DNA from: Rhizobium giardinii bv. giardinii H152
Lineage (GTDB): Bacteria > Pseudomonadota > Alphaproteobacteria > Rhizobiales > Rhizobiaceae
Length of the DNA: 64,000 nt
Assembly (NCBI RefSeq): GCF_000379605.1
Contig: NZ_KB902691.1
Location: forward strand, 125,056 to 189,055
Direction: 5' to 3'
Each line of letters opens with the position of its first letter. The first letter of the stretch is position 1. Below the pieces are notes generated by a model. The model saw only the letters and a list, made by a program, of their open reading frames with translations, ran no database searches and was not told the origin of the DNA. Made by a program: the position numbers and the translations under genes. Of this stretch, positions 44,886-56,719 are shown one piece after another.

Positions 44886-46112
44886 ATGAGCACGAAGACG
44901 GCATTCAGACGCGGCATGAAGTGGCTGCTCAATGGCCTGATTGTCATTGCGGTCGGCGTCACGGCATTCGTGGTCGAGCCGCCACGACAGGCCGGCGCCC
45001 AGGAGCGCCGGTCGATCCTCGACATGCTGTTCGGCTTCGGCCGGCGGCGACCGCCGCCGGTCTATGAAGACGTTCCGATCTACGAGCCACGGCAGCGGCA
45101 GCCGCAGCAACAGCGGCAGCGGCCGCGTAAGGTAAAGCAGAAGGCCAAGCCCGCTCCGGTCGAGCCCGCCCCCGTCGTGGTGGAAAAACTGGACAATGCC
45201 AAAAAGGTGCTGGTCGTCGGCGACTTCATGGCTGGCAGCCTCGGCGACGGGCTGAAGACCGCTTTTGAAACGACCCCCGGCATTGTCATCGAAACCCGCG
45301 CCAACGGCTCCTCCGGCCTGGTGCGCGAGGATTATTTCAACTGGCCGGAAAGCCTGCCGGCCTATGTCGCCGAGATAAAACCGTCGATCGTCATCGTCAG
45401 CCTCGGTGCCAACGAACGCCAGCAGATGTCGATCGATGGGGAAAAGGAAAAATTCCGCACGGACCGCTGGCTTTCCGAGTATACCCGCCGCACCGGCGCC
45501 TTTGCGGCGCTTGCCCGCAGCGAGAATATCCCCCTGCTCTGGGTCGGCATGCCGCCCTTCCAGTCCACCGCGATGACCGCCGACATGGTCACGTTGAACG
45601 GTATCTTCCGCACGGAAACGGAAAAGGTCGGCGGCACCTTCATCGACATCTGGGACGGTTTCGTCGACGAGGGCGGCAAATTCGTCATGACCGGCTCGGA
45701 CATCAACGGCCAGCAGGTCCGCCTGCGCGGCTCGGACGGCATCAACCTGACCAAGGCCGGCAAGCGCAAGCTCGCTTTTTACGTCGAGAAGGACATCCGC
45801 AAGCTGCTCGGCGATGCCGCCGCCTCGACGCTGGACGTTCCGGGCGCCGATGGTCTCAAAGACCTCGTCGTCGCCGCTCCTACCGCCAACGAAGACATCA
45901 TCCAGACCCAGCCGATCAGCCTCGACGACCCCGATCTCGACGGCGGCGCGAGCCTTCTCGACGGCGCGACGGCGCTCATCAGCAACGGCAAAAGCCCACG
46001 CGACCGCCTCGTCGAAAAAGGCGAGGTCGCCGATGCTCCGATCGGACGCGTCGACGACTTCCGCCTGGCAAAGCCGCAGACGGTGATCAGCAACCCGGTG
46101 ATCCGGAATTAA
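44886..46112 (+). CDS. DUF459 (SGNH-fold) exported protein, catalytic residues replaced
   Basis: 408 residues. One membrane helix or signal (about 14-30), a Pro/Gln/Arg-rich linker (about 52-100) and an SGNH-hydrolase-like domain of the DUF459 family. The three SGNH blocks can be located: block I VVGDFMAGSLGDGLK, block III LGANERQQM, block V SDGINLTKAGKRKLA. In an active enzyme block I reads GDS and block V DxxH; here the serine position is Phe114 and the histidine position is Asn287, while the block III asparagine is kept. It is therefore probably a non-catalytic fold, perhaps binding an acylated or sugar polymer. Its stop overlaps the convergent TetR gene. Confidence 0.75.
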   Translation: MSTKTAFRRGMKWLLNGLIVIAVGVTAFVVEPPRQAGAQERRSILDMLFGFGRRRPPPVYEDVPIYEPRQRQPQQQRQRPRKVKQKAKPAPVEPAPVVVEKLDNAKKVLVVGDFMAGSLGDGLKTAFETTPGIVIETRANGSSGLVREDYFNWPESLPAYVAEIKPSIVIVSLGANERQQMSIDGEKEKFRTDRWLSEYTRRTGAFAALARSENIPLLWVGMPPFQSTAMTADMVTLNGIFRTETEKVGGTFIDIWDGFVDEGGKFVMTGSDINGQQVRLRGSDGINLTKAGKRKLAFYVEKDIRKLLGDAAASTLDVPGADGLKDLVVAAPTANEDIIQTQPISLDDPDLDGGASLLDGATALISNGKSPRDRLVEKGEVADAPIGRVDDFRLAKPQTVISNPVIRN

Positions 46113-46741
46113 GCGAGAGGCAACGGGTCTGCGGTCTGACCGGCAGCATCCCCGGCTTTGACGGAAAATCCCGAGGCCAGAATGCGGAATGCCTCGACAG
46201 CCTTCGGCAACACGTCCAGCGGATTGTCGCTGGCAGCGATCCATAATGCCGCGTTCAGCGCCGCGCCACTCAGGAGCCGGGCTGCCGCTTCGGCATCGAC
46301 CGGCTTGACCACCCCCTGCGCAATCAGTCGCTCCACGGCCCGCTTGGTGACCTGCAGGCAGCTGTTCTGACTGGGCCATTGAGACGGATCGCCCAGCACG
46401 GCGGGTCCGTCGAGCAGAACGATACGCTGGACTTCCGGATCAAGCGCCATCTCGATATAGGCCACCCCTTCCGCAAGCAGGCGCTGCCAATCATCTCCCG
46501 CGCGAGCTCCAATTTCCTGCGCGCGCGATGCCATTTCCGAATCGATCTGGTCGACGACCGCCGCCAGAAGCCCGCGCTTGTCCCCGAAGTTGTGATAGAG
46601 CGCGCCGCGCGTCAGTCCGGCATCGGCAGTCAGGTCATCCATCGACGCAGCGGAATATCCTTTTTCGGCAAAGGCCTTGCGACCCGCGGCAATCAACTTT
46701 GCCCGGTTCTGTTCCATCGTCTCGGCGCGCTTGTTCGCCAT
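46109..46741 (-). CDS. TetR/AcrR family transcriptional regulator
   Basis: 210 residues. The N-terminal helix-turn-helix is clear: NRAKLIAAGRKAFAEKGYSAASMDDLTADAGLTRGALYHNFGDKRGLLAAVVDQID. The C-terminal ligand domain is helical (GEAVAYIEMALDPEVQRIVLLDGPAVLG... ASDNPLDVLPKAVEAFRILASGF), of the AcrR-C type. It is divergent from the RidA-family gene, with three tandem ACATACG-type palindromes between. It very probably represses that gene and itself; the inducer is unknown. The MANKRAET start is chosen; a start five codons earlier is possible. Confidence 0.92.
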   Translation of the reverse strand: MANKRAETMEQNRAKLIAAGRKAFAEKGYSAASMDDLTADAGLTRGALYHNFGDKRGLLAAVVDQIDSEMASRAQEIGARAGDDWQRLLAEGVAYIEMALDPEVQRIVLLDGPAVLGDPSQWPSQNSCLQVTKRAVERLIAQGVVKPVDAEAAARLLSGAALNAALWIAASDNPLDVLPKAVEAFRILASGFSVKAGDAAGQTADPLPLA

Positions 46742-46754
46742 TTTTGGTAATTCC

Positions 46755-46770
46755 ACATACGCATCGTATA
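46755..46770. promoter_or_regulatory. TetR operator copy 1
   Basis: ACATACG-CAT-CGTATA. One of three copies of an ACATACG-N3-CGTATGT palindrome; the next copy starts 24 bp to the right. Confidence 0.75.
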
Positions 46771-46775
46771 CTAAC

Positions 46776-46804
46776 TTGACATACGGATCGTATGTCAGTA
46801 TCTA
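46776..46804 (+). promoter_or_regulatory. promoter of the RidA gene overlapping operator copy 2
   Basis: TTGACA (46776-46781), a 17-nt spacer and TATCTA (46799-46804). The perfect palindrome ACATACG-GAT-CGTATGT (46779-46795) fills the spacer, so bound repressor would exclude RNA polymerase. Confidence 0.8.
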
Positions 46805-46820
46805 CATACGCACCGTATAT
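46804..46820. promoter_or_regulatory. TetR operator copy 3
   Basis: ACATACG-CAC-CGTATAT, 25 bp after copy 2 and overlapping the expected transcription start. Confidence 0.75.
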
Positions 46821-46886
46821 CAAAGGGAGCCGCGTGTGAAGGGCAGCCCTGCAGGATCGCGCTCCCCAAAAAAGGAAGGATCAGAC

Positions 46887-47285
46887 ATGACTGAACGACA
46901 GGCAATCTTCCCCGCCAACCGGCACGCTCTCTACGAGGCGCACGGCTATTCGGCGGCAATCCGTTCCGGCGACCTCCTGTTCGTTTCCGGGCAGGTCGGC
47001 AGTCGCGCCGATGGATCACCAGAACCGGATTTCGAACAGCAGGTGAAATTGGCTTTCGATAATCTCAAGGCGACGCTGAACGCGGCGGGCTGCACGTTCG
47101 ACGATCTGGTGGATGTGACCACGTTCCACACCGACCCCGAAAATCAATTCGGGGCGGTCATGGCCGTCAAGCAGTCGATTTTCGAACGGCCGCCCTACCC
47201 GAACTGGACAGCAGTCGGCGTAAACTGGCTCGCGGGATTCGATTTCGAGATCAAGGTCATCGCCCGTATTCCTTCGAAATCATGA
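46887..47285 (+). CDS. RidA (YjgF/YER057c/UK114) family protein
   Basis: 132 residues. RidA proteins hydrolyse reactive 2-aminoacrylate-type enamines/imines or act as related detoxifying deaminases. The family core is present: YSAAIRSGDLLFVSGQVGSRADGS ... FEQQVKLAFDNLKATLNAAGCTFDDLVDVTTFHTD ... PPYPNWTAVGVNWLAGFDFEIKVIARIPSK. An arginine sits in the EIKVIARI strand, where RidA carries its catalytic arginine. The start MTERQAIF follows AAGGAAGGA. Dedicated TetR control suggests an inducible, substrate-specific role rather than the constitutive housekeeping RidA. Confidence 0.92.
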   Translation: MTERQAIFPANRHALYEAHGYSAAIRSGDLLFVSGQVGSRADGSPEPDFEQQVKLAFDNLKATLNAAGCTFDDLVDVTTFHTDPENQFGAVMAVKQSIFERPPYPNWTAVGVNWLAGFDFEIKVIARIPSKS

Positions 47286-47343
47286 CGCTGTTCACTCCCG
47301 GTTTTCGGGAGAAAGCCGCAGACTTCCAGAATTGACGAGAAGC

Positions 47344-47382
47344 CTGCCGCAGACCGGTCGAACAAACCCGGTTTTGCGGCAG
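47344..47382. terminator. stem-loop between ridA-like gene and gltD
   Basis: CTGCCGCA (47344-47351) / TGCGGCAG (47375-47382) with an inner CCGG/CCGG pair, between convergent genes. A smaller CTCCCG-GTTTT-CGGGAG hairpin lies at 47295-47311. U-tracts are weak. Confidence 0.5.
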
Positions 47383-47428
47383 TTCACTTTCATTTAGCCG
47401 GCGCATGGCATTGCCGGAAAGCCGCTTA

Positions 47429-48883
47429 TCACCGCGGCAGCACCGTCGACCCCATCAGCGCCTCGTCGATGGCGCGGGCGGCCTGGCGGCCTTCGCGGAT
47501 CGCCCAGACGACCAGCGACTGGCCGCGGCGCACGTCGCCGGCCACCCAGAGCTTGTCGACCGAGGTGCGGTAGTCCTTGTCGTTGGCAACGACATTGGTC
47601 GAGCCGCGGCGGTCGGTGTTGATCTTCAGCGTGTCGCCGAGATCCTTCAGCACGCTGTCGGTGAACGGGCCGCTGAAGCCGATGGCGATGAAGGCGAGAT
47701 CGGCCTTGATGACGAATTCCGTGCCGGCGATCGGCTTGCGGCGCTCATCGACCTGACAGCATTTGACACCCGTCAGCAGGCCGTCTTCGCCGACGAATTC
47801 GAGCGTCGCCACCTGGAACTCGCGCACGGCACCTTCGGCCTGGGAGGACGAGGTGCGCATCTTCGTTGCCCAGAACGGCCAGACGGCAAGCTTGTCTTCC
47901 TTTTCCGGCGGCATCGGGCGGATATCGAGCTGGGTCACCTTGACGGCGCCCTGGCGGAAGGCGGTGCCGACGCAGTCGGATGCGGTATCGCCACCGCCGA
48001 CGACGACGACATGCTTGCCGCCGGCCAGGATCGGATCGGACGGCCAGCCGACGCTGTCGATGTTCTCGCGGCCGACGCGACGGTTCTGCTGGACGAGATA
48101 GGGCATCGCATCATGCACGCCGGCGAAATCGACGCCCGGAATACCGGCATTGCGCGGCGTTTCCGAACCGCCGCAATAGAGCACGGCATCATGGTCGGCC
48201 ATCAGGCTTTCGACGGTGCGATCGACACCGACATTGACGCCGCAATGGAAGGTGACCCCCTCGCCGCGCATCTGGTCGACGCGGCGGTCGATGAAGTTCT
48301 TCTCCATCTTGAAGTCCGGAATGCCGTAGCGCAGCAGGCCGCCGGGCTTGCTTTCGCGCTCATAGACATGGACCTCGTGACCGGCGCGGGCAAGCTGCTG
48401 CGCAGCCGCCATGCCTGCCGGCCCGGAACCGATGATCGCCACCTTCTTGCCGGTCTTCACGACGGCCGGTTGCGGCACGATATAGCCCATTTCATAGGCC
48501 TTGTCGGCGATCGCCTGCTCGACGGTCTTGATCGCCACCGGCGCGTCCTCGAGGTTCAGCGTGCAGGCTTCCTCGCAGGGAGCGGGGCAGATGCGGCCGG
48601 TGAACTCCGGGAAGTTGTTGGTCGAGTGCAGGTTGCGGATCGCCTCGTCCCAGTTGCCGTTGTAGACGAGATCGTTCCAGTCGGGGATCTGGTTGTGCAC
48701 CGGGCAGCCGGTCGGGCCGTGGCAATAGGGGATGCCACAGTCCATGCAGCGTGCGGCCTGTTTCTGCACTTCCGGGTCCGACATCGGGATTGTGAATTCG
48801 CGGAAATGCCGAATGCGGTCCGACGCCGGCTGATACTTTGCCAGCTGCCGGTCGATTTCCATGAAACCTGTAACCTTACCCAT
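47429..48883 (-). CDS. gltD: glutamate synthase small subunit
   Basis: 484 residues. The flavoprotein that supplies NADPH electrons to GltB. The N-terminal FeS domain has its cysteines in QAARCMDCGIPYCHGPTGCPVHNQIPDWND and GRICPAPCEEACTLN. FAD binding is in VAIIGSGPAGMAAAQQLARAGHEVHVYE and NADPH binding in HVVVVGGGDTASDCVGTA. The end contains VWAIREGRQAARAIDEAL, typical of the family. It follows gltB with a 55-codon gene in between, all in one transcription unit. Confidence 0.97.
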   Translation of the reverse strand: MGKVTGFMEIDRQLAKYQPASDRIRHFREFTIPMSDPEVQKQAARCMDCGIPYCHGPTGCPVHNQIPDWNDLVYNGNWDEAIRNLHSTNNFPEFTGRICPAPCEEACTLNLEDAPVAIKTVEQAIADKAYEMGYIVPQPAVVKTGKKVAIIGSGPAGMAAAQQLARAGHEVHVYERESKPGGLLRYGIPDFKMEKNFIDRRVDQMRGEGVTFHCGVNVGVDRTVESLMADHDAVLYCGGSETPRNAGIPGVDFAGVHDAMPYLVQQNRRVGRENIDSVGWPSDPILAGGKHVVVVGGGDTASDCVGTAFRQGAVKVTQLDIRPMPPEKEDKLAVWPFWATKMRTSSSQAEGAVREFQVATLEFVGEDGLLTGVKCCQVDERRKPIAGTEFVIKADLAFIAIGFSGPFTDSVLKDLGDTLKINTDRRGSTNVVANDKDYRTSVDKLWVAGDVRRGQSLVVWAIREGRQAARAIDEALMGSTVLPR

Positions 48884-48898
48884 GTTTCGTCCCTTATA

Positions 48899-49065
48899 TC
48901 ATAGAGGAGGCCACGCGGGACCCCAGTACCAGTAGGCGAAGCCGATCAGCGCCCCCAGCACAATGAATTCCATATCGATTTCGCCGTTCGCCATGAACGC
49001 GATCGCCGGAACAGCGACCGCGACACCCGCCGAAATCACCCGATGAACGGCAGCGCCGTGCGGCA

Positions 49066-49066
<1 letters not shown>
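48899..49066 (-). CDS. 55-residue membrane microprotein between gltB and gltD
   Basis: Sequence begins MPHGAAVHRVISAGVAVAVP and ends FAYWYWGPAWPPL (55 residues). Two hydrophobic stretches (about 10-25 and 33-48) suggest a two-pass or hairpin inner-membrane protein with an aromatic, proline-rich end. Its ATG shares its A with the gltB stop codon (TGATG, 49064-49068), so translation should depend on gltB. The stop is 15 nt before gltD, with AAGGGAC as the gltD ribosome site. No named family is recognised. Position alone suggests a role with glutamate synthase or nitrogen-status membrane proteins; that is only an inference. Confidence 0.75.
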
Positions 49067-53790
<4,724 letters not shown>

Positions 53791-54351
53791 CGTCTTCCTC
53801 CTGTTGACCCGGCTGAGCCGGATTTTCCGCAGTCCAGGCAGGCTTTCGCGGGCAAGTTTCCCGTTCCAGGCCGGCGCCGGCATTATCGTTGCATGATCCT
53901 GAGCCGGTCGCAAATGAAGCGTTTACTGCATCAGGCAAGATGCTCGCGACCATCGCGATTGCCACGTTGGCCCGGACAATGGAGCGCCCGGCGCGGTTGA
54001 CAATCGTCGGCCGGCCACCGCTTTTGCGCGGGCGTTCCGGCGTCTTTCCGGTCGTGAGACCGAAATAGGACAGTCTTGCTGTCCTATTTCATAGGCTCTA
54101 TGCCAGAAACCTCCCCGCACCGCAAGGGTACCAATATAAAATATTCCGGGAGATTTTGCCGAACATTGCGGTTAATTTCGCGTTTTTGTAATTTTCTTTC
54201 GCCATCCCGCCATTTTCTTCAATTTGGTTTCAAACTGGTCTGACATTGTCCTTATCCGGCAATTCCGGATTGATTGCCGCTGAAGCATCTTTATGGTCGC
54301 GACCAGCCAATCCCGCCGGAGCGTTTGCCCGCAAACCACAGGACCACATCG
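53791..54351. other. divergent intergenic region gltB / threonine aldolase
   Basis: About 560 nt. It holds the gltB leader and promoter, a perfect 12-bp inverted repeat at 54062-54090 and an AT-rich stretch at about 54130-54260 that probably carries the promoter of the aldolase gene. No credible gene was seen on either strand. Confidence 0.6.
54062..54090. promoter_or_regulatory. perfect inverted repeat, likely operator
   Basis: GAAATAGGACAG and CTGTCCTATTTC around TCTTG: a perfect 12-bp palindrome. It has no T-tract behind it, so it reads as a protein-binding site rather than a terminator. It lies about 270 nt from both divergent starts. Confidence 0.6.
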
Positions 54352-55398
54352 ATGATCTTTTCTTCCGACAACTGGGCGGGCGCCCATCCCGTGATTGCCG
54401 AAAGCCTGGTCAAAGCCACCAGCGGCTACGCCTCCGCCTATGGCACCAGCGACCTCGACAAGAAGGTTGAGAAGACCCTTTCGGAGATTTTCGAACGCGA
54501 TGTCGCCGTCTTCTTCGTCGCCACCGGAACGGCGGCCAATTCACTGGCGCTTTCCAGCGCCAACCGCCCGGGCGGCCATGTCTTCTGCCATCGCGAGGCG
54601 CATGTGAATGTCGACGAATGCGGCGCCCCCGAATTCTTCTCGCACGGCAGCCGCATGACCCCGGTGGACGGCCCGTTGGGCAAGATCGATCCCGTAAGAC
54701 TGGAGGCCGAGATCAAGCGCTTTCCGCCCGGCTTCGTCCATGGCGGACAGCCGATGGCGATCACGATGACGCAGGCCACCGAGGCGGGCACGGTTTACAG
54801 TCTCGAAGAGATCGACGTGATCGCGCATATCGCCCGAAAATTCAAACTGCCCCTGCACATGGACGGTGCGCGCTTTGCCAATGCGCTGGTGACGCTTGAC
54901 GTCACCCCGGCTGAAATGACCTGGAAACGCGGCATCGACCTGCTCTCCTTCGGCGGCACGAAGAACGGCTGCTGGTGCGCCGAGGCGCTCATCCTGTTCG
55001 ATACCGCCAAGGCCAGCCAGATGCACTATCTGCGCAAGCGCTCCGGCCAGCTCTTCTCCAAGTCCCGCTTCATCGCCGCCCAGTTCGATGCCTATCTCGG
55101 AGGCGGCCTCTGGCTGGACCTTGCCCGGCACGCAAACGGCATGGCGTATCGGCTGGCCGAGGGCATCGAAGCATCGAAGGGCGCACGGCTTGCCTGGCCG
55201 AGCGGCTCCAATGAACTCTTCGTCATCCTGAAGAAGGACACGGCAAAAAAGCTGGAAGAAAAGGGCGCCGTCTTCTACGACTGGCCCGTGCCACACACCC
55301 TGGCGGGATCGATCGCGGCCGATGAAGGCCTCTATCGCCTGGTCACCAGCTTCGCGACGTCGAAGGAGGACGTGGAGCAATTTATCGCGGCTTGCTAA
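54352..55398 (+). CDS. ltaE: low-specificity L-threonine aldolase family protein
   Basis: 348 residues. PLP enzyme cleaving L-threonine or allo-threonine to glycine and acetaldehyde. Fold-type I features: YGTSDLDKKVEKTLSEIFERDVAVFFVATGTAANSLALSS, VFCHREAHVNVDECGAPEFF, LPLHMDGARFANAL (PLP aspartate) and the Schiff-base lysine in LSFGGTKNGCWCAEAL. The start MIFSSDNWAGAHP is typical; a longer frame upstream is intergenic. It is followed by a broken transporter gene. Confidence 0.93.
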   Translation: MIFSSDNWAGAHPVIAESLVKATSGYASAYGTSDLDKKVEKTLSEIFERDVAVFFVATGTAANSLALSSANRPGGHVFCHREAHVNVDECGAPEFFSHGSRMTPVDGPLGKIDPVRLEAEIKRFPPGFVHGGQPMAITMTQATEAGTVYSLEEIDVIAHIARKFKLPLHMDGARFANALVTLDVTPAEMTWKRGIDLLSFGGTKNGCWCAEALILFDTAKASQMHYLRKRSGQLFSKSRFIAAQFDAYLGGGLWLDLARHANGMAYRLAEGIEASKGARLAWPSGSNELFVILKKDTAKKLEEKGAVFYDWPVPHTLAGSIAADEGLYRLVTSFATSKEDVEQFIAAC

Positions 55399-55448
55399 GT
55401 CCGGCCCGCGGGCAATGGATGCGGCGCCTGAATGAGTAAAGAGAGACG

Positions 55449-55590
55449 ATGCGCCGCTTCCTGCCTGAAACCTTCACCCTCCTTCTCGTCCTGACTGTCC
55501 TCCTTGCCTCTCTGCTTCCGATTTCCGCAGAGCCGGCCGAATAGTTCGGCCTGGCGACGAAGATCGCGTCCACCAGATCCAGTTGATGGC
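55449..55590 (+). pseudogene. remnant of a bile acid:sodium symporter-family gene
   Basis: The first 31 codons read MRRFLPETFTLLLVLTVLLA and then SLLPISAEPAE, a hydrophobic start that resembles bile-acid/arsenite-type (BASS) permeases of rhizobia. A TAG at 55542-55544 interrupts the frame, and the same frame continues as FGLATKIAS, which I recall following a tryptophan in intact homologues, so TGG to TAG is likely. After about 55590 the similarity ends, and the remaining protein (about 280 residues) is absent. It is too short to work as a permease. The family call is from recall and should be checked by alignment. Confidence 0.6.
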
Positions 55591-55670
55591 CTGCGGTGAT
55601 TGCCCAGAAATATGCGCAAAGGGGGGCGGCTGCCGCCGCTCAACAATGGCGGTGGTCCTGTCCGTTGAAC

Positions 55671-55704
55671 CAAATAAAAAACGGCGCCCTCCCGGACGCC
55701 GTTT
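55671..55704 (-). terminator. terminator of the hsp20 gene
   Basis: Read on the minus strand: AAACGGCG-tccgggaggg-CGCCGTTT followed by TTTATTT. Strong U-tract. Confidence 0.9.
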
Positions 55705-55722
55705 CTTCATCTCGTGATCCGC

Positions 55723-56214
55723 TTACTTGGCAGCAGCTTCGATCTGGGCGGAATCGACCTGGGTCGCCTCGATCTGCTTGGGCTGCGACGCCGCGGCGCT
55801 GATTTCGATGCGGCGCGGCTTGGCGGCTTCGGGGATCTCGCGCAGGAGATCGATGTGAAGCAGGCCGTGCTTCAGCGAAGCGGACTGGATTTCCACGTGA
55901 TCGGCAAGCTGGAAGCGGCGCTCGAAGGCGCGCTTGGCAATGCCGCGATACAGGAACTGGTTTTCCGGGGTCTTTTCTTCGCTCTTCTCACCCTTGACGG
56001 TCAGCGTGTGCTCGCGCGCTTCGATCGAAAGCTCGGTTTCATCGAAGCCGGCGACGGCCATGGTGATCCGGTAGGTGTTTTCACCGGTCCGCTCGATATT
56101 GTAGGGCGGGTAGGTCTGCGACTGGTCCGGCTGGCCGAGACTGTCAAGCATGGTGAAGAGACGATCGAAGCCGACCGTGGAACGATACAGGGGGGAAAAA
56201 TCAACGTGACGCAT
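55723..56214 (-). CDS. ibpA: small heat-shock protein Hsp20/IbpA family
   Basis: 163 residues. ATP-independent holdase of the alpha-crystallin family. The N-terminal MRHVDFSPLYRSTVGFDRLFTMLD is the rhizobial class A start. The alpha-crystallin domain reads YPPYNIERTGENTYRITMAVAGFDETELSIEAREHTLTVKGEKSEE, ending in the conserved AFERRFQLADHVEIQSASLKHGLLHIDLLREIPE. The C-terminus is extended (AAASQPKQIEATQVDSAQIEAAAK). An RpoH-type promoter and a ROSE-like leader lie upstream, so heat regulation is both transcriptional and translational. An in-frame ATG 11 codons upstream lies inside the leader and is rejected. Confidence 0.95.
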   Translation of the reverse strand: MRHVDFSPLYRSTVGFDRLFTMLDSLGQPDQSQTYPPYNIERTGENTYRITMAVAGFDETELSIEAREHTLTVKGEKSEEKTPENQFLYRGIAKRAFERRFQLADHVEIQSASLKHGLLHIDLLREIPEAAKPRRIEISAAASQPKQIEATQVDSAQIEAAAK

Positions 56215-56315
56215 GGTGTCCTCTTGAGAGCAACTGTTAGCGATCATGGCCTTGTCATCCCGAAAAGCGGCGATGGCAAAGCCGGTTAGACGGGCCCGCC
56301 TTCGGCGCCCGCAAC
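56215..56315 (-). promoter_or_regulatory. ROSE-like RNA thermometer in the hsp20 leader
   Basis: About 100-nt leader. Next to the start codon the minus strand reads TTGCTCTCAAGAGGACACC: CTC/GAG pair around UCAA, with a bulged G, and UU pair to the Shine-Dalgarno GA. This is the G-bulge UUGCU arrangement of ROSE elements, which melt on heating. Further hairpins lie upstream in the leader. Structure judged by eye. Confidence 0.7.
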
Positions 56316-56321
56316 GATGAG

Positions 56322-56348
56322 ATGGGGATTGTTTTTCCGGCCTTCAAG
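56322..56348 (-). promoter_or_regulatory. RpoH (sigma-32) type promoter of hsp20
   Basis: On the minus strand: CTTGAA (56348-56343), a 15-nt spacer and CCCCAT (56327-56322) followed by CTC. This matches the CTTGAA-N-CCCCAT heat-shock consensus and gives a start about 100 nt before the gene. Confidence 0.75.
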
Positions 56349-56719
56349 ACCCGGAAAACAAGTTGGGGCCGCCGGAAACACAGCCTTTTTCGATAAACGC
56401 AGAATGAACGGTCGGTTCGTCTGCCGTTCAGCTTGAGCCGGCTAGATTGGCATGATCGGAAGACAAGGCGGGCAGCACGGTGAACGTCCCTTCTCCCGCA
56501 GGCTGCCCTGCTCGGCCGACCGACTGTCTCTGGCCGGGAACGGTAAATCTGTCCCCCCACCGTTTCCGGCCGCTTTTTCTTTGACGGCTGGTGCGTGCTC
56601 GCCTATCCCTTGATGCGCAAGCCTGCACCCTTCCTTAATCGGAATCTTTCAAGGTTGGGTCCTGAGTATCCAGTGTTATCAGCACGCAACTTGCAGAGCG
56701 CCGCCGGACCGACCTTGCC
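56349..56719 (+). other. intergenic region with a strong plus-strand terminator
   Basis: Between 56349 and 56531 no open gene is visible. At 56532-56582 GGCCGGGAACGGT pairs with ACCGTTTCCGGCC and is followed by GCTTTTTCTTT, a strong plus-strand terminator. Upstream a long GC-rich hairpin (GGCGGGCAGC at 56467 with GCTGCCC) is visible. A small RNA of about 110 nt ending there is possible. The alpha/beta hydrolase promoter region follows. Confidence 0.45.
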
